Part shown: piece after piece, positions 1 to 8,071 of the stretch | Layout of the letters: each line of letters begins with the position of its first letter | How positions within the stretch are numbered: position 1 is the stretch's first letter | Source of the DNA: Sva-07 sp963828415 | Lineage (GTDB): Bacteria > Actinomycetota > Acidimicrobiia > Acidimicrobiales > Ilumatobacteraceae | Length of the DNA: 64,000 nt | Direction of reading: 5' to 3' | Assembly: GCA_963828415.1 (NCBI GenBank) | Contig: CAWHEI010000003.1 | Span: 758,366-822,365, forward strand | The notes under the pieces: generated by a model | Database searches by the model: none | What the model was told of the DNA's origin: nothing | Seen by the model: only the letters and a program-made list of their open reading frames with translations | Made by a program: the position numbers and the translations under genes

Positions 1-201
1 GGGCCCGCACATCGACGCCGCCCGCTCGACCGTGCGCGGCGGAGCCAGCATCGTCACCGGCTCGAAACGAGCGATCGCGTTCGCCACCTCGGCATGGGCG
101 ACCTCGGCATCGGCGAACAGCGCACCCCACATGTCGGCACGCGCCGGCCAGCACATCGCCGTGCGCTCGTGCCACTCCCACTCGGCCGGCAACCGCGTCA
201 T
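1..201 (-). CDS. aguA: Agmatine deiminase (AguA), N-terminal part
   Basis: The reading frame begins ATG ACG CGG TTG at 201 and runs off the left edge, giving 67 residues. It starts MTRLPAEWEWHERTAMCWPA and continues with WGALF, EVANAIARFEPVT and LAPP, which is the characteristic N-terminus of agmatine deiminases (porphyromonas-type peptidyl-arginine deiminase fold). These enzymes hydrolyse agmatine to N-carbamoylputrescine and ammonia in the cytoplasm. The catalytic Cys/His half lies outside the window. The gene directly follows aguB, which performs the next step, so the pair should convert agmatine to putrescine. An in-frame TGA two codons upstream of the ATG supports this start. Confidence 0.85.
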   Translation of the reverse strand, partial: MTRLPAEWEWHERTAMCWPARADMWGALFADAEVAHAEVANAIARFEPVTMLAPPRTVERAASMCGP

Positions 202-253
202 GCCATACCCCCCACACCCACTGGCTGCGATGAGGACGGAGGAACCGAGCTGC

Positions 254-291
254 GATGAGCGAACCGGCCGCAGACGGCGGTTTGGCTCATC
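254..291. repeat. Solitary copy of the 38-bp GATGAGC hairpin repeat
   Basis: This 38-bp inverted repeat has GATGAGC and GCTCATC as outer arms and complementary inner segments. It is the same element that forms the arrays at 21964, 28545 and 30200, here in the orientation of the 30200 array. The TGA stop of aguB (287-289) lies inside its right arm. It sits between aguB and aguA and could act as a terminator or RNA-stabilising hairpin; that role is inferred. Confidence 0.85.
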
Positions 292-1180
292 GCGAGACCC
301 GGGTGGTGATTCCGGTCGTGCCGTCGAGCGTGACGATCGGGCCGTAGAGCTCGGGGCGGCGATCGCGGAACAGGCCCCACGCTGCTCGTTGAGTCCGCAG
401 CCGTTCGCGATCGAACGTCGCGACGAGCACCGCCTCGGCGTCGCGGCCGGCCTCGGCGACCTTGGCACCGGTGTTGTCGGCGATGAACGACGACCCGTAG
501 AACGTGATCTCGCAGGTCTGGCCGACCTCACGCCCGATGCGGTTCGATGCCACGAGCGGCATCAGGTTCGCGCCGGCATGACCTTGCATCACCCGCTGCC
601 AGTGCCCGCTCGAATCCCAGGTCGGGTCGGGCGGCTCGCTGCCGATCGCCGTCGGGTACAGCAACACCTCGGCGCCGAGCAACGCCATCGAACGAGCCGA
701 CTCGGGGAACCACTGGTCCCAGCAGATACCGACGCCGATCGTGCCGTGCTGGGTGTCCCACACACGAAAGCCCGTGTCGCCCGGTGAGAAGTAGTACTTC
801 TCGGTGTAGCCCGGGCCATCGGGGATGTGGCTCTTGCGGTAGTGACCGAGGGTCGAGCCGTCGGCGTCGACGATCACGACCGTGTTGAAGAGGGCCTGAC
901 CGGCGCGCTCGTACACACTCAACGGCAGGACGACCCCGAGCGCGGCGGCGACCGCAGCGAAGTGAGCGACCGTCGGATGCGCGTCGAGCGGGACCGCCCG
1001 ATCGAGATGCTCCGGCAGTTGGTCCTTGCAGAAGTACGGCCCCTCGAACAGCTCGGGGATCAGGATGATCTGCGCCCCCTGCGCTGCGGCATCGCGCACC
1101 AGACGTTCGGCGGTCGCGACGTTGACATCGACGTCGGCGGACATCGCCATCTGCAGTGCGGCGAGGCGTAATTCGCTCAT
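287..1180 (-). CDS. aguB: N-carbamoylputrescine amidase
   Basis: This 297-residue cytoplasmic enzyme of the carbon-nitrogen hydrolase (nitrilase) superfamily hydrolyses N-carbamoylputrescine to putrescine, CO2 and ammonia. The catalytic triad is visible: Glu43 in IPELFEGPYF, Lys116 in YRKSHIPDG and Cys153 in GICWDQWFPE. The neighbouring PELFEGPYFC and KYYFSPGD segments are typical of the AguB branch rather than of generic amidases. Length matches the family. The gene lies between an RpiR regulator (10-nt gap upstream) and aguA (86 nt downstream), which supports an agmatine-utilisation or polyamine operon. Its stop codon falls inside a hairpin repeat. Confidence 0.92.
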   Translation of the reverse strand: MSELRLAALQMAMSADVDVNVATAERLVRDAAAQGAQIILIPELFEGPYFCKDQLPEHLDRAVPLDAHPTVAHFAAVAAALGVVLPLSVYERAGQALFNTVVIVDADGSTLGHYRKSHIPDGPGYTEKYYFSPGDTGFRVWDTQHGTIGVGICWDQWFPESARSMALLGAEVLLYPTAIGSEPPDPTWDSSGHWQRVMQGHAGANLMPLVASNRIGREVGQTCEITFYGSSFIADNTGAKVAEAGRDAEAVLVATFDRERLRTQRAAWGLFRDRRPELYGPIVTLDGTTGITTRVSR

Positions 1181-1190
1181 GGGCGTGACG

Positions 1191-2045
1191 CTACTTGCCG
1201 TCGTCGGTCAGGGCGTCGGCGGTGGCCCACGCGTCCTCGATCGCTTCGAGCCGCTCGGCGGCGTGTTCTCGCCGTGCGGCGGCCACCTCGACGACGAACA
1301 GATTGAGCAACGCCAGCGTGCCGACGTGGCTGTCGAACGGTCCGGTCGATGCTGCCGCCACCACGAACGAACGCTCGGCCACGGCGGCGAGCGGCGAGAG
1401 CACACTGTCGGTGACGGCGACGGTCCAGGCGCCGCACTCGCGTGCCGCCGCCAGCGCATCGATCAGCCAACGCTCGTAGCGCCGGAGGTCGAGTACCACG
1501 AGCGTGGCGCCGGGTTCGGTGACCGCCAGCGTTCTGACGACGTCGATCTGCGTGCCGTCGAGCAGCTGGACACCGGGTCGGAGTTGGTCGAGATCGCCCA
1601 CGAACTGCAGCGCCACGCCACGTGACGCCACACCGGAGAGCACGAGGACCGGCGCCGTGTCATCGGCGAGACGCTCGACGACTGCGCGCCCGTCACCCGC
1701 ACGGATCGCTTCGAGGGTGGTTCGGACGTTGGCCGCCTCGACCTCCGCATGTCGAGCCGCCAGCGTGTCGTCTCCGACCTGCTGGTCACGGATGCGTTCG
1801 ACCGCCGGCCGCAGCTGGCCGCTCACGTCGCGTTGCACCGAGGCCTGCAGCTGCGAATACCCGTCGAAGCCGAGTTTCACAGCGAACCGAACCACGGTCG
1901 CGGTTCCGGCTCTCGCTGCTCGGGACACATCGGCAACGGTTCCGAACGCCACGAGGTTCGGATCGGCCAGGATCGTTTCGCCGATGCGACGCTCGGACGG
2001 CGTCAGCGTTGCCGCTCGCTCGGCCAGTCGTCGCTCGAGATCCAT
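1191..2045 (-). CDS. RpiR/MurR-family transcriptional regulator with SIS domain
   Basis: The N-terminal part (about residues 1-75) is the RpiR helix-turn-helix: LTPSERRIGETILADP, then TVADVSRAARAGTATVVRFA and LGFDGYSQL. The C-terminal half is a SIS sugar/effector-binding domain (PVLVLSGVASRGVALQFV, then ATLVVLDLRRYE). Members sense phosphorylated sugars or other metabolites and usually control adjacent catabolic genes. It is the first gene of the aguBA operon and divergent from an oxygenase gene, so both transcription units are likely targets. I chose the ATG at 2045 (MDLERRL); a GTG eight codons upstream (2069) is possible, and neither has a clear ribosome binding site. Confidence 0.85.
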   Translation of the reverse strand: MDLERRLAERAATLTPSERRIGETILADPNLVAFGTVADVSRAARAGTATVVRFAVKLGFDGYSQLQASVQRDVSGQLRPAVERIRDQQVGDDTLAARHAEVEAANVRTTLEAIRAGDGRAVVERLADDTAPVLVLSGVASRGVALQFVGDLDQLRPGVQLLDGTQIDVVRTLAVTEPGATLVVLDLRRYERWLIDALAAARECGAWTVAVTDSVLSPLAAVAERSFVVAAASTGPFDSHVGTLALLNLFVVEVAAARREHAAERLEAIEDAWATADALTDDGK

Positions 2046-2083
2046 GGATCGGCACGGTAGCCCCGACACGAACTGATCGATTG

Positions 2084-2111
2084 TGTTTCATTCGCGTGCT
2101 ATCGTGAAACA
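2084..2111. promoter_or_regulatory. Putative RpiR operator in the divergent promoter region
   Basis: An inverted repeat, TGTTTCA (2084-2090) and TGAAACA (2105-2111), sits between the divergent regulator and oxygenase genes. A further TTTCA half-site follows at about 2115. TTTCA/TGAAA half-sites are common for RpiR-family operators. The position about 30 nt upstream of the oxygenase start would suit repression of that promoter. Assignment to this regulator is inferred. Confidence 0.55.
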
Positions 2112-2140
2112 TTCATTTCATTGCGCAGGAGGTGCCCACT

Positions 2141-3115
2141 GTGAACCCCGTCATCGACAGGCTCGTTGCCCCGCCAGCGGTCGACGCATCGAGCTGGACC
2201 ATCACCACCCCCGATGCCCTCGGCGCCGATCTGACCGAGGACCTGGTCCACGCCGCCGCCGTCGGTGCCCGTGGGCTGCCTGCTGATGTCGACGACGCTC
2301 TCCTGCGATTCGCAGTTGCACCGCCGCGCGCCGGTGCGCTCCTCATCCGCAATGTCCCGATCGGCGAACTCCCGCCCACTCCCCCGACCCCCGAGGCACC
2401 GGTCGCCAAGAACCTGGCAACCGAACTCGCGCTGCTCACCGTGGCGCGACGCCTCGGACAGCCGGTCGGCTACGTCCCCGAGCACGGCGGTCGCATCGTG
2501 CAGAACATCGTGCCGACGCAGAGCGACGCCGACCGGCAGACCTCGACGTCGTCGCGCTCGAACCTGATGTTCCACACCGAGACGGCGTTCCACCCGCACC
2601 GCCCCCGGTACCTCCTGCTGCTGTGTCTGCGTGGTGACCCGTCGGCGCACACGACGCTCGCGTCGGTGCACGACATCATGGATCACCTCCCCGCCGACGT
2701 CGTCGACGCGATGTTCGAGCCCCGCTTTCGCACGTCCGTCGACGCCAGCTTCCTCGCTGGGCGATCCAACGAACTCGGCCCGGCCCGGCCGCTGGTCACC
2801 GGCACCCGCAACGAGCCGACCTTCATCTTCGACGCCGACCTCACCGTCGGGATCGACGCCGGCGCCGAGGACGTGCTCGTCGCAGTCCGCACGGCGATCG
2901 CCGAGGTCGAGACCTCGGTCGTGCTCGAGCCAGGCGACCTACTCGTCGTCGACAACAACGTCGCGGTCCACGGTCGTTCGCCGTTCAGCGCTCGCTTCGA
3001 CGGCACCGACCGGTGGCTGCAGCGGTCGTTCGTCGTCACCGACCTAGCGCCCAGCGCTGCGGACCGTGTCGGCCGCGTGATCACCACCGAGTTCGGTACG
3101 TCGGCCTCACGTTAG
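2141..3115 (+). CDS. TauD/clavaminate-synthase-like Fe(II)/2-oxoglutarate oxygenase
   Basis: This 324-residue non-haem iron oxygenase shows the facial triad: His145 and Glu147 in MFHTETAFHPHRP, and the distal His277 in DNNVAVHGRSPF. A downstream Arg (RFDGTDRWLQRS) suits 2-oxoglutarate binding. The TETAFHPHRPRYLLLLCLRG segment resembles the clavaminate synthase / amino-acid hydroxylase group (VioC, AsnO type), which hydroxylates arginine, asparagine or related substrates. The start is GTG 2141, placed seven bases after a strong AGGAGGT; a GTG at 2132 would lie inside that site. It is divergent from the agmatine operon and shares its control region, so a guanidino or amino-acid substrate is plausible but unproven. 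Confidence 0.85.
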   Translation: MNPVIDRLVAPPAVDASSWTITTPDALGADLTEDLVHAAAVGARGLPADVDDALLRFAVAPPRAGALLIRNVPIGELPPTPPTPEAPVAKNLATELALLTVARRLGQPVGYVPEHGGRIVQNIVPTQSDADRQTSTSSRSNLMFHTETAFHPHRPRYLLLLCLRGDPSAHTTLASVHDIMDHLPADVVDAMFEPRFRTSVDASFLAGRSNELGPARPLVTGTRNEPTFIFDADLTVGIDAGAEDVLVAVRTAIAEVETSVVLEPGDLLVVDNNVAVHGRSPFSARFDGTDRWLQRSFVVTDLAPSAADRVGRVITTEFGTSASR

Positions 3116-3137
3116 GCCGGCCCGAAGTGGCGCCGGC
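3116..3137. terminator. Possible hairpin between convergent genes
   Basis: GCCGGC at 3116-3121 can pair with GCCGGC at 3132-3137 across a 10-nt loop. It lies exactly between the stop codons of the convergent oxygenase and MscS genes. No U-tract follows, so support is only positional. Confidence 0.35.
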
Positions 3138-3956
3138 TCACCGATCGAGCAGCTTGGCGCGCACGATCGCGGTCTCGGGAGAGCTGAGCGGACGATTCGT
3201 CTTCACTCGCACGGTCACGGTGTCGGGCGACGAATGCTGCTCGTCGGGCTCGTGGGTCTCGATGTCGCGGAGGAACACCACGCCGGTGAGGCCGATGTCG
3301 TTGGAGGCGTCGGTCAGGCGTTCGACGGCGTCGCTCTCGTCGGCCGCCGCCCATTCCTCGAGCGGCACCTCGATGTCGCTGACGGAGGGAAGCTGCGACA
3401 GGTTGGTGACCGACTCGACCGAGTGATGCCCCGCATGCCACGTTGCACCATCGGGCGTGCGCAACCGCACCGAGGCACTCCCGATCAGGTCGACGATGCC
3501 GCGCACCTCGGTGCCACCCACCCGAAGCACGACGTCGTCGCCGACGGCGTAACGGTCCTCGAGCAGCGCCCGGGTTCCGGCGAGGAAGTCCTTGACGAGA
3601 TCCTGTCCGCTGAGTGCCAACGCCAACCCGATGAAGCCGGCACTGGAGATGGCGAACGCCAAGCTGACCCCCATGAGCTCGATGGCTCCGAAGGTGGCGA
3701 ACGTGAAGATCAGCACGGTGACGAACCGGCCGATCATCTTCGCCACCGAATCGGCCCGCTGGCGCTTGCGGGTGTCTGCCTGTCCCTGGTCGCTGAGGCG
3801 GTCGAGACGCACGCGCCACGAGCCCTCTGATCGCTGGGCCCGCCGTACGGCGCGGCGCGTGAGCGTGCGGATGACCGTGCGAGCGACCCACGAGGCCACG
3901 ATCGCTATCGGGAGCAGCACGAGGGCTTCAGAGGCGGAGGTGAACCAGGACAACAT
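3138..3956 (-). CDS. MscS-family mechanosensitive channel
   Basis: A 272-residue inner-membrane protein. One transmembrane helix lies near residues 9-28. A second hydrophobic region (about 75-100) is followed by the family's glycine/alanine-rich pore helix (SSAGFIGLALALSGQDLVKDF). After that comes the conserved beta domain (AVGDDVVLRVGGTEVRGIV). It is shorter than E. coli MscS-type channels at the N-terminus (one leading TM helix). The role is release of small solutes on hypo-osmotic shock. The ATG at 3956 is well placed. It is divergent from the RimK cassette, with no sign of functional linkage. Confidence 0.85.
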   Translation of the reverse strand: MLSWFTSASEALVLLPIAIVASWVARTVIRTLTRRAVRRAQRSEGSWRVRLDRLSDQGQADTRKRQRADSVAKMIGRFVTVLIFTFATFGAIELMGVSLAFAISSAGFIGLALALSGQDLVKDFLAGTRALLEDRYAVGDDVVLRVGGTEVRGIVDLIGSASVRLRTPDGATWHAGHHSVESVTNLSQLPSVSDIEVPLEEWAAADESDAVERLTDASNDIGLTGVVFLRDIETHEPDEQHSSPDTVTVRVKTNRPLSSPETAIVRAKLLDR

Positions 3957-4110
3957 CGAGTGACTTCCTTCATCGGCGCGAGCCGAACATTACGGTTGTG
4001 TTACGACGACATCGTGCCAGGTCGAACGGCGCCGCCCTCGGCAGATGCCGGATTTCCGACGTGACATCGCTCACGTCGAGCGCGCCAGAAGCGATGGTGA
4101 GAGGTGTACC

Positions 4111-4599
4111 GTGCCGCTCGTGTCGCCCCGGCCTGTCGATCGCCCCGTGCTCGGCTGGCGCGAGTGGGTGAGCCTTCCTCGCTGGGACGTCGCCCATCTG
4201 AAGGCGAAGATCGACACCGGCGCCCGAACGTCGTCATTGCATGCGTTCGACCTCGAGTGGTTCGATCGTCACGGCCGTCCGTGGGTACGGTTCGAGATCC
4301 ATCCGTGGCAGCGCTCGACGGCTGACGCGGTCGTCGCCGAGGCAGCCGTCGTGTCGACCCGCGACGTCCGCAGCTCGTCGGGCGAGATCGACCACCGGCC
4401 CGTGGTGCGGGTTCCGATGACGATCGCCGGCACCGACGTCGATGCCGAGATCACGCTCACCCGGCGAGACGAGATGGGATTTCGCATGCTGGTCGGACGC
4501 GAAGCGATCCGTGGGCGGTTCCTGGTCGATCCCGGCGTGTCGTACCTCGGCGGCCGACCGCCCAAGGACATCCGCCTGCGAAACCGGAGACGATCGTGA
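4111..4599 (+). CDS. RimK-associated retropepsin-like protease (RimB / DUF785 family)
   Basis: A 162-residue member of the family often annotated as putative ATP-dependent zinc protease. The family is structurally retropepsin-like, and the aspartyl-protease DTGA motif is clear (Asp35-Thr-Gly-Ala in KIDTGARTSSLHAF). The C-terminal half carries the conserved GREAIRGRFLVDP segment. Homologues associate with RimK ATP-grasp ligases and are proposed to trim or remove glutamate tails. The start GTG 4111 is preceded by GAGAGG at six bases; an upstream ATG (4045) is less likely. Its stop overlaps the next gene's GTG by 4 nt, so it opens a three-gene operon. Confidence 0.82.
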   Translation: MPLVSPRPVDRPVLGWREWVSLPRWDVAHLKAKIDTGARTSSLHAFDLEWFDRHGRPWVRFEIHPWQRSTADAVVAEAAVVSTRDVRSSSGEIDHRPVVRVPMTIAGTDVDAEITLTRRDEMGFRMLVGREAIRGRFLVDPGVSYLGGRPPKDIRLRNRRRS

Positions 4600-5615
4600 G
4601 CGCTCGACGACGACCGTCGTTCAGGATCGGCGGGCTCGACGTCGCTGCCGGCCGTTCGGCAACGGGTGAACTCCCGATCGCGCGCCTGGTCACCGGGACG
4701 CAGATCTCGCTGCCACTGCAGGTCGTGCACGGCCGACGCGACGGACGCACGGTGTGGCTCAGCGCCGCGGTCCACGGCGATGAGATCAACGGCGTCGAGA
4801 TCATTCGACGCGTCACGCGCAGCCTCGACGCGCGGTCGATGGCCGGCACCGTCATCGCGGTCCCGATCGTGAACGTCCACGGGTTCCTCAACGGCGATCG
4901 ATACCTCCCGGACCGCCGCGACCTCAACCGCTCGTTCCCCGGGTCACCGACCGGATCGCTCGCCGCTCGCATCGCGAACCTGTTCATGACCGAGATCGTC
5001 AACCGCTGCGACGTCGGCATCGACCTCCACACCGGCTCCGACCACCGCACGAACCTGCCACACATCCGTGCCGACCTCGACGACCCCGAGACACGCAAGC
5101 TCGCCGAGGCCTTCGGTGCGCCGCTCATGCTTCACGCCCGCACGCGCGACGGCTCCCTGCGTGGCGCGGCAACCGAACGTGGTGCAACCGTGCTGCTGTT
5201 CGAAGGCGGCGAGGCTCTGCGGTTCGACGACGACACCTTGACCGCCGGCGTCGAGGGCATCCGTCGAGTGCTCGCCGAGCTGGCCGTGATCGACCCCGAC
5301 TCCACCGGGCCCCGCCCGATGCCCGTCGAGAGCCGGAGCAGCACCTGGGTGCGAGCACGGCGCAGTGGCATTGCCCTGCTCGACGCCGAGCTCGGCGAAA
5401 TCGTCCAGCGCGGACAGCTGCTCGGTGTCATCCACGACTCGGTGGGCAAGCGCCTCGCCGGGGTCAGCGCCCCACGGCGGGGCGTCGTGATCGGCCGCGT
5501 CCAACAGCCACTCGTCAACCAGGGGGACGCGCTCGTCCATCTCGCCGAGGTCAGCGACGACACCATGTCGGCGCTGGGCCGCTTCGTCTCCACCCACAGT
5601 CAGGATCACCTGTGA
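4596..5615 (+). CDS. AstE/AspA-family deacylase (RimK-linked zinc M14-type)
   Basis: A 339-residue succinylglutamate desuccinylase/aspartoacylase-type metallohydrolase. Zinc ligands His60 and Glu63 are in AAVHGDEINGVEI, and His145 is in GIDLHTGSDH; substrate-binding Asn/Arg are in DLNRSFPG. The C-terminal 60 residues form a lipoyl-like beta barrel typical of this family (GELGEIVQRGQLLGVI). These enzymes remove acyl or amino-acid groups from amino acids or peptides. It is translationally coupled to genes on both sides (4-nt overlaps at 4596 and 5612), consistent with reversing or processing a RimK product. Confidence 0.85.
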   Translation: MSARRRPSFRIGGLDVAAGRSATGELPIARLVTGTQISLPLQVVHGRRDGRTVWLSAAVHGDEINGVEIIRRVTRSLDARSMAGTVIAVPIVNVHGFLNGDRYLPDRRDLNRSFPGSPTGSLAARIANLFMTEIVNRCDVGIDLHTGSDHRTNLPHIRADLDDPETRKLAEAFGAPLMLHARTRDGSLRGAATERGATVLLFEGGEALRFDDDTLTAGVEGIRRVLAELAVIDPDSTGPRPMPVESRSSTWVRARRSGIALLDAELGEIVQRGQLLGVIHDSVGKRLAGVSAPRRGVVIGRVQQPLVNQGDALVHLAEVSDDTMSALGRFVSTHSQDHL

Positions 5616-6804
5616 AACTCGCCATTCTCTCCCGCGCCCGCGGTCGTACAGCACCCAACGTCTGAAGCTGGCAGCGCTCGATCGCGGTCACGAGTGCAAG
5701 GTGCTCAACACGCTGCGTTTCGCCATCGACCTGTCGAGCTCGGAACCGGACCTGCAGTTCCGCGGCAGGCACTTGTCCGACTACGACGCCATCCTGCCGC
5801 GCATCGGCGCGTCGATCACGTACTTCGGTTCCGCTGTGGTGCGCCAGTTCGAGCAGATGGACGTGTACACGCCGATCACGGCGAACGGCATCACCAACTC
5901 GCGCGACAAGCTCCGCGCGATCCAGATCCTGTCGCGCCACGACATCGGCATGCCCAAGACAGCGTTCGTGCGCAACCGCCAAGACGTGCTCCCGGCGATC
6001 GACCGCGTCGGTGGCGCACCGGTCGTGATCAAGCTGCTCGAGGGCACCCAGGGGATCGGCGTCATCCTCGCTCCGGATCGCAAGGTCGCCGAGGCGATCA
6101 TCGAAACGCTGCACAACACCAAGCAGAACGTGCTGATCCAGGAGTTCATCGCCGAGAGCAAGGGGCGCGACATTCGGGCGCTCGTGATCGGTGACCGCGT
6201 GGTCGCCGCGATGCGCAGGACGGCGCAGGGCGACGAGTTCCGATCCAACGTCCACCGCGGTGGATCGGTCGAAGCGGTGTCGCTCGACGCCGCGTACGAG
6301 CGCACGGCCGTGCGCGCGGCGCAGATCATGGGGCTTCGCGTCGCCGGTGTCGACATGCTGGAAGGCAACGACGGACCCATGGTGATGGAGGTCAACTCGT
6401 CGCCCGGTCTCGAAGGCATCGAGCGCGCGACCAACCTCGACGTCGCGGGTGCGATCATCGACCATGTCGCCAACCAGGTCGCGTTCCCCGAGCTCGACGT
6501 GCGCCAGCGCCTCACCGTGAGCACGGGCTACGGGGTTGCCGAGTTGCTGGTTCGCGAAGACGGCGACTTCGTCGGCAAGACGATCGGCGAGGCGGGCCTG
6601 CGCGATCGGGACATCTCGGTGCTCACGTTGCACCGCGACACCGACGTCATCCCCAACCCACGAGACACGCGCAAGCTCGAAGCGAACGACCGGCTGCTGT
6701 GCTTCGGGAACCTGGAAGAGATGCGCGACATGATCCCCGCCCGACGCCGCCGGCGCGCCCGGGTCCGCAAGCTGCCGGTGCACCCGCTGCCCGACTCGGA
6801 GTGA
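5612..6804 (+). pseudogene. rimK: RimK-family ATP-grasp glutamate ligase with C-terminal RCK_C (TrkA_C) domain, frameshifted
   Basis: A GTG at 5612 (overlapping the deacylase stop) begins VKLAILSRARG, the RimK N-terminus, but this frame hits TGA within 18 codons. The continuation YSTQRLKLAALDRGHE is in the frame one base earlier, from about 5647. One base therefore appears to be missing near 5644-5646. The rest is an intact ATP-grasp ligase: a pre-ATP-grasp region, TPITANGITNSRDK, the ATP-binding GGAPVVIKLLEGTQGIGV, and metal ligands in MVMEVNSSPGLEGIE. About 95 extra C-terminal residues (YGVAELLVREDGDFVGKTIG to LLCFGNLEEM) look like an RCK_C ligand-binding domain. RimK enzymes add glutamate to protein or small-molecule termini. 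The frameshift may be a sequence error; the intact length would be about 397 residues. Confidence 0.85.
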
Positions 6805-6828
6805 GCTCCGAGGCACTACGGTTCGAGG

Positions 6829-8028
6829 GTGGCGCCCGACCTCGATGACATTCGTGCCGCTCGTGACGTGATCGCCGACGTGGTGAAGCGCACGCCGGTG
6901 ATCAGCTCGCTCACCCTGTCGGGCGACATCGGCGGCAACGTCGTGCTCAAGGCCGAGAACCTGCAGCGCACGGGATCGTTCAAGATCCGCGGGGCAACGA
7001 ACAAGCTGGCGTCGCTCGGCGACATTGCGGCGCGTGGCGTGACGACCGGAAGTGCGGGCAATCACGCTCAGGCGCTGGCGTTCGCCGCGCAGCACTTCGG
7101 CGTCCCGTGCGAAATCTTCGTTCCGGTCGGCGCCGCGATCACGAAGATCGATGCCTGTCGGGCGCTGGGTGCGACGGTGGTCGAGCACGGGGCGGCCCTT
7201 GCCGAAGCCGTCGCCGCCGCCAAGGAACGCTCGGCCGCGACCGGGATGACCTTCTGCGCCCCGTTCGACGATCCGTCGGTTGTGGCAGGCCAGGGCACGC
7301 TCGGGCTGGAGGTCGTCGAGGACATCGACGACCTCGCGAGCGTGATCGTGCCGCTCGGCGGTGGTGGGCTGATCAGCGGCGCTGCGATCGCCGTGAAGTC
7401 GATGCGCCCCGACGTTCTGGTGATCGGTGTGCAGGCTGCGGTGTGCGCCCCGTATGCCGGTGGCACACCTGCCGACGGGCCGGTCGTCACGCTCGCTGAC
7501 GGCATCGCCGTCAAGTACCCCGGCGAACTCACCGGCCCGCTCGTCGAGCGATGGGTCGACGACGTGGTCACCGTCGACGAAGACGCGATCGCCGATGCCA
7601 TGGTGCTGCTGATGGACCGGGCGAAGCTGTACGTCGAGGGCGCCGGCGCCGTCGGCGTCGCGGCGTTGCTCTCGTCCGCCGTACGACCGAGCCCGGACGG
7701 CTCGACCTGTGTCGTGTTGTCCGGCGGCAACGTCGACCTCGGTGTGGTGCCCAGCCTGATCCGCCGCCACGAGAACAGCTCCGGCCGACGTCTTTCCGTC
7801 GTCGCGCGCATCGACGACCGTCCGGGATCACTCGCTCACCTCCTCGCCGTGTTCGCCGATGGCGGCGCCGATCTCATCGAGGTGCAACACGTACGAGAAG
7901 GCCTCGAACTGCACGTTCGCGAAACCGGAATCCATGCGACGTTCGCGGTGCGCAGTGCCGATCAGGCGACCGCGCTGATCGTCGCGGCGAGAGCGGCCGG
8001 CTACGAAATCAGAGCCAGCACCTGGTGA
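6829..8028 (+). CDS. ilvA: Threonine ammonia-lyase with C-terminal ACT domain
   Basis: A 399-residue PLP enzyme converting threonine to 2-oxobutanoate and ammonia. Lys52 in GSFKIRGATNK is the PLP Schiff-base lysine. The GGGGLISG loop binds phosphate, and SGGNVDLG is the family C-lobe motif. Residues from about 325 (RRLSVVARIDDRPGSLAHLL) form a single ACT regulatory domain, as in short TdcB/IlvA forms. This suggests allosteric control by isoleucine or another amino acid. The start GTG 6829 lies 22 nt after rimK; no strong ribosome binding site is seen. The symbol could equally be tdcB. Confidence 0.9.
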   Translation: MAPDLDDIRAARDVIADVVKRTPVISSLTLSGDIGGNVVLKAENLQRTGSFKIRGATNKLASLGDIAARGVTTGSAGNHAQALAFAAQHFGVPCEIFVPVGAAITKIDACRALGATVVEHGAALAEAVAAAKERSAATGMTFCAPFDDPSVVAGQGTLGLEVVEDIDDLASVIVPLGGGGLISGAAIAVKSMRPDVLVIGVQAAVCAPYAGGTPADGPVVTLADGIAVKYPGELTGPLVERWVDDVVTVDEDAIADAMVLLMDRAKLYVEGAGAVGVAALLSSAVRPSPDGSTCVVLSGGNVDLGVVPSLIRRHENSSGRRLSVVARIDDRPGSLAHLLAVFADGGADLIEVQHVREGLELHVRETGIHATFAVRSADQATALIVAARAAGYEIRASTW

Positions 8029-8071
8029 TCCGTCGCGTGCCCGACCCGTCGCAGCGTGTCACACTCTCGTG

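Noticed and set aside
5551..7770. Long minus-strand open frame (about 739 codons) opposite rimK and ilvA
   Set aside because: The plus strand encodes clear RimK and threonine ammonia-lyase proteins; the minus frame is a high-GC antisense shadow rich in Arg, Asp and His.
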